40,592 nucleotides of DNA from NCBI GenBank assembly GCA_041912175.1, contig JAYRNN010000102.1, forward strand, positions 1-40,592. Reading direction: 5' to 3'. How positions within the stretch are numbered: position 1 is the stretch's first letter; every line of letters starts with the position of its first letter. The notes beneath the pieces are model-generated. The model was given only the letters and a program-made list of their open reading frames with translations. It had not been told where the DNA came from and made no database searches. Made by a program: the position numbers and the translations under genes. Shown in pieces: positions 32,481 through 39,395 of this stretch. This DNA comes from CAZAGA01 sp041912175. GTDB taxonomy: Bacteria; Chloroflexota; Anaerolineae; Anaerolineales; UBA4823.

Positions 32481-32959
32481 CTCGCCAGGTCCTTGCGTTT
32501 GATCATGACGAGGGTGTTGCAGCCATCGCCGCTTGCCGAAGCAGGCGTAAAATACACCTCATCCATGAGTTTGCGCATGAAATAAATCCCCAATCCACCA
32601 GTTTCACGCTCTTCCAGAGGGGCGTCCAGGTTTGGCTCCGCCACGATGGTTGGGTCGAAGGCCTGGCCGCAATCGTGGAGAATGATCGCCAGCCCGATCG
32701 GAATTATCTGGCAGGTGCATTCAACCATTTCTGTGCTTTCGCCGGCATACGCGTGTTCGACAATATTTGTGAAAGCCTCATCTGTTGCCAGCTCGACGGC
32801 ATAAATTGCCTTCGCATCAAATCCGCAATTTTCGGCCGCGTGTCCAACAAACTCGCGCAAAGCATCCAGGCTGATATACTGAGCGACGAAAATCTTGGAC
32901 TCGTTGAAGTAATGCGGTGTAGAATCAGATGCGCCTGCTGTTTGGGATGAAGGCGTCAT
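32477..32959 (-). CDS. RsbW-like anti-sigma/serine kinase (HATPase_c)
   Basis: 160-aa GHKL ATPase that in known modules phosphorylates the STAS antagonist or binds a sigma factor. It shows the N-box ELATDEAFTNIVEHAY with Asn65, the G1-like HDCGQAFDP (Asp96) and the G2 box TGGLGIYFMRKLMDEVYF (about 120-137). The N-terminal ~20 residues are polar and probably disordered. It sits 31 bases after rsbV and is coupled to the phosphatase gene. No sigma-B-like gene is in the window, so the target is unknown. Confidence 0.92.
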   Translation of the reverse strand: MTPSSQTAGASDSTPHYFNESKIFVAQYISLDALREFVGHAAENCGFDAKAIYAVELATDEAFTNIVEHAYAGESTEMVECTCQIIPIGLAIILHDCGQAFDPTIVAEPNLDAPLEERETGGLGIYFMRKLMDEVYFTPASASGDGCNTLVMIKRKDLAR

Positions 32960-32990
32960 AGATGTTTATCGGAGGTATACTTCTGCGGTC

Positions 32991-33326
32991 TTAAAAATGC
33001 CCAACAGCAGTGGTAATATCATCATAGAAGCTAAATAGAGGCACGAAGCCTGCCAGGTCCAAGGCCTCATAAATGCGCTGTGGAACCATCGCCAGGACTA
33101 CCTCGCCGCGGTTAAAGCGTTTACATACCTTCTGAGTGTTAATCAGGACTCGAAGGCCGGCGCTGGACATAAAATCGATTTCATTCATGTCCATGGCGAT
33201 TTTGAAGCGCCCTGCATTGGTAATCGCATCCAGGGCTTCGGCCAGTTGAGGAGCAGTTTGACTGTCCACACGACCAGTGACTTTGACCAAATCACAATGC
33301 TTGTAATGAGTTGTGGTAGCTTCCAT
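32991..33326 (-). CDS. STAS-domain anti-anti-sigma factor (RsbV/SpoIIAA-like)
   Basis: 111-aa single STAS domain. It has VKVTGRVDSQTAPQLAEALD, KIAMDMNEIDFMSSAGLRVL with the phosphoacceptor Ser54/Ser55 in the MSSAG loop, and ALDLAGFVPLFSFY near the C-terminus, all as in SpoIIAA. When unphosphorylated it should sequester the RsbW-like kinase. GGAGG precedes ATG 33326. A likely promoter lies at 33370-33379 and the three rsb genes form one operon. Confidence 0.94.
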   Translation of the reverse strand: MEATTTHYKHCDLVKVTGRVDSQTAPQLAEALDAITNAGRFKIAMDMNEIDFMSSAGLRVLINTQKVCKRFNRGEVVLAMVPQRIYEALDLAGFVPLFSFYDDITTAVGHF

Positions 33327-33369
33327 TGGCGAACCTCCGCTTGTTCTGAATTCTCGATAATCCCAAAAA

Positions 33370-33379
33370 ATTATATCAT
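33370..33379 (-). promoter_or_regulatory. Extended -10 promoter of the rsb operon
   Basis: The - strand reads ATGATATAAT: an extended -10 (TGATATAAT) about 45 bases ahead of rsbV, leaving a short leader that contains GGAGG. A 10-bp palindrome CCTAATTAGG (33395-33404) lies just upstream and could be an operator. Confidence 0.55.
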
Positions 33380-33521
33380 GAGAAAATATTTAATCCTAAT
33401 TAGGGTCAGTTGTCCTACGATTTCCATACATTTATCACTACCCCAACCGGGTGATTTTCGATATATTGCCTGTGAGAGAATCCCGATCCCGTGAAAACGC
33501 GCCAGACCTCATAGGAGGAAT

Positions 33522-34826
33522 ATGAAGAAACAAGGCCATAATTATCGTTGGTTTGTTGTTGGCGTCTTTTTTGTTTTTATGCTTTTGCACCAGGCCGACA
33601 AACTGCTGATTGGCCCTCTTACGACACCTATTATGGCGTACTTTAAAATTAATCGCACCCAAATGGGATTGGTTAACACTGGCGCATTGATCATCGGCGC
33701 GCTGGCATACCCGCTGTGGGGGTATTTGTATGATCGCTTCTCGCGTGCCAAACTCCTGGCTTTAGCATCATTCTTATGGGGATCATCGACTTGGTTGAGC
33801 GCCATCGCTCCGACTTTTCCCACCTTTTTGGTTACGCGCGCCTCGACCGGCATCGATGACTCTAGTTACCCCGGCTTATACAGCTTGGTTTCCGATTATT
33901 TCTCTCCCAGTGCACGCGGAAAGATATTTGGCCTTCTGGAATTATCTCAACCAATTGGCTACCTGCTAGGCATGGTGCTGGGTCTATTTCTGGGTGGGGC
34001 CGTTGGCTGGCGAGGCGTCTTTTATATCACCGGTTCTCTCGGGGTGGTTATGGCGGCTGTGATCTTCTTTGGGGTGAGAGAGGCGCCGCGCGGCCAAAGC
34101 GAACCAGAGATGGAAGGGCTTGAAGAGACGGGCCAGTATCGTTTTACTTTGAAGGCCGCCAAAGATCTGTTTAAGAAGCCTACCCTGGTGATCCTTTTCA
34201 TCCAGGGCTTCTTTGGCGTTTTTCCGTGGACAGTGATCACTTTCTGGATTTTTAACTACCTGGAGACCGAACGAGGCTATTCTGAGAGCGAAGTTTTCCT
34301 GACGATGGTGGTGGCTGTCTTGGTTCTGGCGGCTGGTTACCCACTAGGCGGGGCGTTGGGAGATTGGGCTTTTAAGCGTAGCCCACGCGGTCGGGCCATC
34401 GTGGCCGGGACGGCCGTGCTCATGGGGGCAATCCTGTTTACGATCACCTTGAACGTTCCGGTGGAAGCCAGAGGCTTGTTCTTGGTCATGCTGTCGCTTA
34501 CCGCCATCTTTATTCCGATGGCGGCCCCCAACGTGGTGTCGACGGTGCATGATGTCACGTTGCCAGAGGTGCGCAGCAGCGCTCTGTCAATCCAGTACTT
34601 GATCGAATCGTCTGGGGCGGCCTTTGCCCCGACTCTGGCTGGCTTGATCGCTGATCACTATAATCTAAAAACTGCGTTTCTGATAATCTGCGTTTTCACC
34701 TGGTTAATCTGCGGCGTTTTCTACCTGGCTGTAGCTCTGGTGATCCCACGCGACGTTGCTAAGCTGCGCGGCGAGATGCGCGCCCGCGCTGAACAGGAAC
34801 GTGATGCAGCCAGCTCAGCGCTTTAA
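33522..34826 (+). CDS. Major facilitator superfamily transporter
   Basis: 434-aa inner-membrane permease with about 12 transmembrane segments in two six-helix halves and a cytoplasmic loop near 185-215. It shows the loop 2-3 signature GYLYDRFSRAKLL (MFS motif A type) and the related GALGDWAFKRSPRGRA in the second half. The HQADKLLIGPLTTPI start and DDSSYPGLYSLVSDYF recall the Spinster/organic-anion branch, but the substrate cannot be named. GAGGAAT precedes ATG 33522. It is divergent from the rsb operon and converges with the acyltransferase gene; their stop codons overlap in TTTAA. Confidence 0.88.
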   Translation: MKKQGHNYRWFVVGVFFVFMLLHQADKLLIGPLTTPIMAYFKINRTQMGLVNTGALIIGALAYPLWGYLYDRFSRAKLLALASFLWGSSTWLSAIAPTFPTFLVTRASTGIDDSSYPGLYSLVSDYFSPSARGKIFGLLELSQPIGYLLGMVLGLFLGGAVGWRGVFYITGSLGVVMAAVIFFGVREAPRGQSEPEMEGLEETGQYRFTLKAAKDLFKKPTLVILFIQGFFGVFPWTVITFWIFNYLETERGYSESEVFLTMVVAVLVLAAGYPLGGALGDWAFKRSPRGRAIVAGTAVLMGAILFTITLNVPVEARGLFLVMLSLTAIFIPMAAPNVVSTVHDVTLPEVRSSALSIQYLIESSGAAFAPTLAGLIADHYNLKTAFLIICVFTWLICGVFYLAVALVIPRDVAKLRGEMRARAEQERDAASSAL

Positions 34827-35494
34827 GTATTGTCTGCTAAAATTTCCTGTAACCGTGGGTGATCTGTGTAAAAACCACGCAATTCAGCCGGCAGCAGGGC
34901 TGCAATCTGGCACATGATCTCATCGGTATCCTGCTGTAGCTGAGATTCGCGGTCATGCGGATTGAGCGGCGGCAGCCGGTACGGCTTGCCAATCCGCAGT
35001 TTAACTTCGGCGCGCTTGAAGCGTTTTATTCGTGAAACAACTTCGTCATCCCAGGTGCCATCAACGCCCACTGGTATGACAGGCACACCGGATTTTGCTG
35101 CCAGGAAGGCCGCGCCCAGGTGAGCTTGCTGTAATTTTCCGCTGGAGCTTCGCGTGCCTTCTGGCGCCATCGTGAGCACCCCGCCGTCTTGCAGGCGTTT
35201 GAGCACCTGGCGTAGGGCGGTAAAGTCAGCGTTATATCGATCAATAAAAATCCCGTTTACTCGCCTGGCAAACCAACGCCAGAAGGCGCTCTCTCGATAC
35301 TTTTCAGCGATCATTAGGATAATGTCCTGTCGATCAATGAGGTAAAAAACGAGCAGGACTTCCATGCGGCCGGCATGGTTTGCGGTAACGATCAAACTAC
35401 CCTGTCCGGGCAGGTTTTCCCAGCCAATCACTTCGAGCCGGGTGAATAGCGTGATTAAGACTTTGACGATCCAGCGGACGAATTGATAACCCAT
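34823..35494 (-). CDS. PlsC-like 1-acyl-sn-glycerol-3-phosphate acyltransferase
   Basis: 223-aa acyltransferase for membrane phospholipid synthesis or a related acyl transfer. Motif I reads TANHAGRMEV (His40 and Glu45), an HX4E form of the usual HX4D. Motif II is NGIFIDRYNAD, motif III APEGTRSSSGKL (EGTRS) and motif IV GVPVIPVGVDG. An amphipathic N-terminus could attach it to the membrane. The start lies 8 bases after a TATAAT box with no Shine-Dalgarno. The conservative Asp-to-Glu change leaves the function probable but not certain. Confidence 0.88.
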   Translation of the reverse strand: MGYQFVRWIVKVLITLFTRLEVIGWENLPGQGSLIVTANHAGRMEVLLVFYLIDRQDIILMIAEKYRESAFWRWFARRVNGIFIDRYNADFTALRQVLKRLQDGGVLTMAPEGTRSSSGKLQQAHLGAAFLAAKSGVPVIPVGVDGTWDDEVVSRIKRFKRAEVKLRIGKPYRLPPLNPHDRESQLQQDTDEIMCQIAALLPAELRGFYTDHPRLQEILADNT

Positions 35495-35571
35495 TGGCTG
35501 TAATTATATATTGAATTGGTTAATTGTTTCGTCAAGTTAAAATCAAAATGGCGACCTATTTTATGGTTTAG

Positions 35572-35610
35572 GAAAAATCATCCTGGCATTTCTATGCCGG
35601 ATGATTTTTC
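35572..35610. terminator. Isolated bidirectional terminator
   Basis: GAAAAATCATCC-T-GGCA pairs with TGCC-GGATGATTTTTC, a 16-bp stem with one bulged T and a 6-base loop. There are A- and T-runs on both sides. No gene ends directly at it, so it probably insulates the acyltransferase gene and the riboflavin transporter from each other. Confidence 0.8.
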
Positions 35611-35697
35611 GATCTGACCAGCGTCGGCTATTCCGATTGAAACTTGCCTGGCCGATAAAAGACAGGCTTCGGTTAAACGTGCTTTCCAAATAAAATA

Positions 35698-35726
35698 TTG
35701 ACCAGTCTGTCTGAGGACATTATAAT
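35698..35726 (+). promoter_or_regulatory. Sigma-70 promoter of the riboflavin transporter operon
   Basis: TTGACC (35698-35703) and TATAAT (35721-35726) are separated by 17 bases. Transcription should start near 35733, so the mRNA carries the repeat and the entire FMN aptamer. Confidence 0.85.
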
Positions 35727-35742
35727 CAGTATAACAATTTCA

Positions 35743-35807
35743 TCAGACCCGCAGAAAATTGCAGTGCAGTGCAGTGCTGTGCTGTGCTGTGCTGTGCTGG
35801 TCTGGTA
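35743..35807 (+). repeat. Pentanucleotide repeat that folds into a hairpin
   Basis: Three GCAGT units (35761-35775) are followed by four GCTGT units and a partial unit (35776-35800). The CAG and CTG parts pair with G-U wobbles, and CAGACC (35744-35749) can pair with GGTCTG (35799-35804). The leader ahead of the riboswitch thus contains a long repeat-based hairpin. Confidence 0.7.
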
Positions 35808-35809
35808 AA

Positions 35810-35962
35810 CCTTCGGGGCAGGGTGCGCGATCGCCATCTTATGGCGGTTTAGCAATTCCCGATCGGTGGTAAAGCCCACGAGCGGCGGTGACGTCTGACG
35901 TTACATCGCTGCAGGAGCCGGCGTAATTCCGGCGCCGACGGTATAGTCCGGATGAAAGAAGG
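35810..35962 (+). promoter_or_regulatory. FMN riboswitch (RFN element)
   Basis: The conserved aptamer is clear. CCTTC (35810-35814) pairs with GAAGG (35958-35962) as P1. Core sequences TTCGGGGCAGGGTG, GGTGGTAAAGCCCACGAGC, CGCTGCAGGAGCCGG, TAATTCCGG, GCCGACGGTATAGTCCGGATG follow in order. FMN binding is known to switch off downstream flavin genes. Loop 2 carries an extra hairpin (CGCCAT/ATGGCG, about 35835-35850). The downstream genes are a riboflavin-type importer, as expected. Confidence 0.96.
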
Positions 35963-36031
35963 TGCTTAAAGCGATAAGCTTGCCAACCGGGTCTCCTGGT
36001 GGTTAAGTTTGAGCTTGCATACAGCGCGATT

Positions 36032-36068
36032 AGCCCCGAATGAAAATGAATTCTGGGCTTTTTGTTTT
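36032..36068 (+). terminator. Riboswitch-controlled intrinsic terminator
   Basis: AGCCC-GAAT pairs with ATTC-GGGCT with one mismatch, followed by TTTTTGTTTT. It lies between the FMN aptamer and the permease start, so it is the probable expression platform. Its 3' arm can alternatively pair with AAAAAGCC just downstream (36056-36076). Confidence 0.8.
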
Positions 36069-36109
36069 AAAAAGCCATACTGTAGAAGGTCAGCAGTCGA
36101 TAAGGTAGT

Positions 36110-36967
36110 ATGGGCGCATCTGATCAATCCGAGAAACCTTTCGTTCGCAACCATCATTGGAGCAATCTTTATACATGGCTGCCGCCAATCTCCCTTCTCT
36201 TGGGCCTGGGCATTTGGTGGGCGGTGACCCGCAATGCTCGTCTGCCTGATTTCATTCTGCCCTCGCCTGGCCTGGTCTTCGAGCGCTTCTGGCAGGTTTT
36301 ATTGGATGGCAGCTTGCTCAGGCATACCATGGTTACTTTGCTAGAAGTCCTGGTTGGGATGTCGATTGGTGTGCTGGCAGCCAGCGCTTTGGGTTATTGG
36401 CTGGCCAAATCGTTGGTTGTCGACCGCGTGTTGTCCCCCTACATCGTCGCCAGCCAGGCTGTACCTATCGTGGCAATCGCTCCACTACTGGTGATCTGGT
36501 TCGGTCCAGGCCTATTCTCAAAAGTTTTAATCACTGCCCTGGTTGTTTTCTTCCCGGTACTGGTGAACACAGTCGTCGGCCTGCGGTCTGTCTCAGAGGA
36601 TTTGCGAGATCTATTCCGCTCTTTGTTGGCCACACCATGGCAAACCTTTGCCCATCTGGAAGTACCGGCCGCATTACCCATCTTTTTGGGCGGCCTGCGA
36701 ATTGGCGCCACCCTGGCTGTGATCGGTGCGGTGGTGGGGGAATTTGTGGGGGCTGACCGAGGGCTGGGTTTCTTGATTAACGTGGCGCGCGGCCAGTACG
36801 ATACTGCACTGGTCTTCGTGACCGTCCTAACCCTGGTTCTTTTAGCATTGGGTATATATGGCGCAGTTATATTTGCTGAACATCGGCTGCTTTCCTGGCA
36901 AAAGCCGCCCGATCAATCGTTAATCGTCCAAGATAAATATTTTGAAGAGAAGGCGATAAGGAATTAA
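36110..36967 (+). CDS. ribX: ABC transporter permease, predicted riboflavin importer (RibX-like)
   Basis: 285-aa inner-membrane permease of the binding-protein-dependent class (SsuC/TauC fold) with about six transmembrane segments. The coupling loop reads EVPAALPIFLGGLRIGATLA, the EAA-type motif. Preceding elements PDFILPSPGLVFERF and ASQAVPIVAIAPLLVIWFG are usual for the family. It sits directly behind the FMN riboswitch and terminator, so its expression should rise when FMN is low. Substrate by analogy with RibXY of Chloroflexi is riboflavin; that step is inference. The binding protein gene begins on the next base. Confidence 0.88.
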   Translation: MGASDQSEKPFVRNHHWSNLYTWLPPISLLLGLGIWWAVTRNARLPDFILPSPGLVFERFWQVLLDGSLLRHTMVTLLEVLVGMSIGVLAASALGYWLAKSLVVDRVLSPYIVASQAVPIVAIAPLLVIWFGPGLFSKVLITALVVFFPVLVNTVVGLRSVSEDLRDLFRSLLATPWQTFAHLEVPAALPIFLGGLRIGATLAVIGAVVGEFVGADRGLGFLINVARGQYDTALVFVTVLTLVLLALGIYGAVIFAEHRLLSWQKPPDQSLIVQDKYFEEKAIRN

Positions 36968-37951
36968 ATGATGACTCGAAAATTATTCTTGTATGCAATG
37001 CTTGCTGCTTTACTCCTGGCAGGCTGTTCCACCGCCCCAGCCAGCCCAACCTCAGCGGAATTGACCAAAATTCGATTGCCGATGGGCTACATTCCGAATG
37101 TCCAATTTGCGCCTTTTTATATGGCAGCCGATAAAGGCTATTTTGCCGAGGAAGGCCTGGAAATCGATTTTGATTATCAATATGAGACCGACGGTGTCGC
37201 TCTGGTTGGGGCGAACGAGTTGCCCTTCTCTGTCGTCTCGGCCGAACAGGTTCCCCTGGCACGCGCCCAAGGGCTGCCAATCGTCTATTTCCTGGCCTGG
37301 TGGCATGATTATCCAGTCGCGGTAGCGGTGAAATCCTCCAGCAATATTAAGGAATTGGCCGATTTGAAAGGGAAAAAAATTGGACTGCCCGGCCCCTTTG
37401 GGGCCAGCTACGTCGGCTTGCGGGCGCTGCTCAACGCGGCCGGCCTGCGGGAAAGCGACGTGACCCTGGATTCAATCGGCTATGCCCAGGTTGAAGCGCT
37501 GGTCGCCGATCAAGAAGATGCGGTGGTGATTTATGATAATAATGAACCCATCCAGTTAAAAGCCAAGGGTTATGATGTGCGCGTTTTTTCGGTCAGGGAT
37601 TATGTCAGCCTGGCTTCCAATGGGGTGATCACCAACGAAAAGACGATCGCTGAAAACCCGGAGCTAGTGCGCCGTTTTGCGCGTGCATTTCTACGTGGGG
37701 TAGCGGCCGTCTTGGCCAATCCGGATGAAGCTTTCAACGTGTCTAAAAAATATATTCCAGACCTCCAGGAGTCTGAATGGAATACACAGCGCGAAATCTT
37801 GAATTCATCGATGACGTATTGGAAAACCAAGCAGCCAGGTTTTTCTGATCCTCAGGCCTGGGAGAATATGCAGGCCGTTTTATTGGATATGGGATTGCTC
37901 AAAGCGCCAATAGACCTAAGTAAAGCATTCACCAATGAATATATACCTTGA
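36968..37951 (+). CDS. ribY: ABC transporter substrate-binding lipoprotein, predicted riboflavin receptor (RibY-like)
   Basis: 327-aa lipoprotein of the NMT1/THI5-like fold. Its signal peptide ends in LLLAGC with Cys20. The mature start KIRLPMGYIPNVQFAPFY, the block YMAADKGYFAEEGLEIDFDY, and KGKKIGLPGPFGASYVGLRA are typical of this group, which otherwise binds thiamine-pyrimidine or sulfonate compounds. Control by an FMN riboswitch points to riboflavin instead. It follows ribX with no gap and overlaps the ATPase gene by 17 bases. Ligand specificity is inferred from regulation only. Confidence 0.87.
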   Translation: MMTRKLFLYAMLAALLLAGCSTAPASPTSAELTKIRLPMGYIPNVQFAPFYMAADKGYFAEEGLEIDFDYQYETDGVALVGANELPFSVVSAEQVPLARAQGLPIVYFLAWWHDYPVAVAVKSSSNIKELADLKGKKIGLPGPFGASYVGLRALLNAAGLRESDVTLDSIGYAQVEALVADQEDAVVIYDNNEPIQLKAKGYDVRVFSVRDYVSLASNGVITNEKTIAENPELVRRFARAFLRGVAAVLANPDEAFNVSKKYIPDLQESEWNTQREILNSSMTYWKTKQPGFSDPQAWENMQAVLLDMGLLKAPIDLSKAFTNEYIP

Positions 37952-38714
37952 TCGTACGAAGCCGGTGATTGTTGTCCAGGAGTTAAGCGCCATCTTTCCA
38001 AATGAGAATGGCGGTCTCCGTGCGCTCGAGAAGGTATCCTTTGAGATATGTCCGCAAGAGTTTATCTGTCTCCTGGGCCCTTCAGGCAGCGGGAAGAGTA
38101 CTTTGCTGCGCATCCTGGCTGGCTTGCTGCCTGCTACCCATGGACAGGTCAGCATCGATGGCGAGACGGTGAACGGCCCGCGCCACGGAATAGGCTTTGT
38201 TTTTCAGAAAGCCAACCTGATGCCTTGGCGCACCGTCTTGGAAAATATCCTGCTGCCGTTGGAACTAATCAACTTGCCGCGCAGCCAGGCGTTGCAGCTC
38301 GCCCAGGAGATGGTGGAGCTGGTCGGTTTACAGGGTTTTGAAGACACGCTTCCACGCGATCTTTCTGGTGGGATGGCCCAGCGGGTAGCAATCGCGCGGG
38401 CTTTGATCCAAGATCCTGAAGTGATGCTGCTGGATGAGCCATTTGGGGCTCTCGATGCGTTGACGCGCGAACGGATGGCAGATGAATTATTGAACATCTG
38501 GCAAAAGAGGCGCAAAACGGTGGTGATGGTGACGCATTCGATCTCCGAAGCGCTCTTCTTGGCCGATCGTGTGCTGGTACTCAGCCATCGACCCGGTCAG
38601 CTCAACCTGGATCTGAGCGTGAATTTGCCGCGTCCAAGGGAAGACGACATGCGTTATACCCCCCAGTTTGGAGAGTTGGCCCGCCAACTGCGCTCAGCGA
38701 TTGGCGAAAATTGA
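37935..38714 (+). CDS. ABC transporter ATP-binding protein of the predicted riboflavin importer
   Basis: 259-aa energising subunit of the SsuB/TauB type. Walker A is GPSGSGKST (48-56), the Q-loop VFQKANLMPWR, the signature LSGGMAQRVA (143-152), Walker B plus Glu VMLLDEPFGALDA (Glu168) and H-loop VMVTHSISEA (His201). All catalytic residues are intact. Its start is inside the ribY coding end (17-base overlap), so the three genes are translationally coupled. A weak stem AGCCGG/CCGGCT (38714-38733) follows the stop, without a T-run. Confidence 0.93.
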   Translation: MNIYLDRTKPVIVVQELSAIFPNENGGLRALEKVSFEICPQEFICLLGPSGSGKSTLLRILAGLLPATHGQVSIDGETVNGPRHGIGFVFQKANLMPWRTVLENILLPLELINLPRSQALQLAQEMVELVGLQGFEDTLPRDLSGGMAQRVAIARALIQDPEVMLLDEPFGALDALTRERMADELLNIWQKRRKTVVMVTHSISEALFLADRVLVLSHRPGQLNLDLSVNLPRPREDDMRYTPQFGELARQLRSAIGEN

Positions 38715-38831
38715 GCCGGGAAATTAACCGGCTATCAGGTTTGTTCAATTCCAGACACATACAAAATCGTTTTTTCTGTCACAATTGCTCAGCCTGTGGT
38801 GTTTTAATTATGTAACAGGCCGAGACTTTCA

Positions 38832-39374
38832 ATGACCATGACCTGGACAAGATCAAAAACCCGCGCTGCCCGCGCCGACGTAGATAATGCGAAATTCGAC
38901 GCGCTCTTCGAGCAGCACTGGCAGCGAATTTGTGAGGTGTTGTACCGCTTGGTCGGCGACTGGGCGGAGGCCGAGGACCTGGCCCTGGAGACTTTTGTGC
39001 GCTTGTATGAACATCCGCCGGCAAATGCACAACATCTGGGGGGTTGGCTGTATCGGGTTTCGACCAACCTGGGTTTGAATGCGTTGCGTGCCCGCAAACG
39101 GCGCCAATTTTATGAAGCCCAGGCAGCTCAAGAAAGTTTTGATGGTAAAGCGCCAGACCCGGCCTCGATCCTGGAGCAAGCTCAGGAACGTCAAAAGGTA
39201 CAGCTTGTCCTGGCGCAAATGAAAACTCGTTCGGCGTTACTGCTGCTCTTACGTTACTCGAATTTCTCATACGCCGAGATTGCAAATGCGTTGGAGATTC
39301 CACCGGGTTCGGTGGGAACCTTGCTGGCGAGAGCAGAACAAGAGTTTTCCAAGAAATATATGTCGTTGTTGTGA
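38832..39374 (+). CDS. ECF-type RNA polymerase sigma factor
   Basis: 180-aa alternative sigma factor. Region 2 (about 20-85) reads FDALFEQHWQRICEVLYRLV, GDWAEAEDLALETFVRLYEH and GWLYRVSTNLGLNALRARKR. Region 4 (about 125-175) reads LVLAQMKTRSALLLLLRYSN, FSYAEIANALEIPPGSVGTL and LARAEQEF. The spacer and absence of region 3 mark the ECF group. ATG 38832 is used, though ATG 38838 is equally possible. The next gene is its likely anti-sigma factor. The upstream CTGTCACA/TGTAACAG inverted repeat may be part of its promoter. Confidence 0.93.
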   Translation: MTMTWTRSKTRAARADVDNAKFDALFEQHWQRICEVLYRLVGDWAEAEDLALETFVRLYEHPPANAQHLGGWLYRVSTNLGLNALRARKRRQFYEAQAAQESFDGKAPDPASILEQAQERQKVQLVLAQMKTRSALLLLLRYSNFSYAEIANALEIPPGSVGTLLARAEQEFSKKYMSLL

Positions 39375-39395
39375 GTAGTACATGGAGGTGCAGGG

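Larger units (their letters stand above)
35495..35809. other. Intergenic control region upstream of the FMN riboswitch
   Basis: From left to right it holds the - strand promoter of the acyltransferase gene (TATAAT at 35503-35508), an isolated bidirectional terminator (35572-35610), a weak GCCTG/CAGGC stem (about 35645-35675), a strong + strand promoter (35698-35726) and a pentanucleotide repeat (about 35761-35800). No gene is supported here. Confidence 0.7.

Noticed and set aside
35761..35806. Short direct repeats as a CRISPR remnant
   Set aside because: Units are five bases with no spacers and no cas genes are present.
35673..35879. Open frame on the - strand across promoter, repeat and riboswitch
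   Set aside because: It is read from the pentanucleotide repeat and the aptamer's complement; no coding features.
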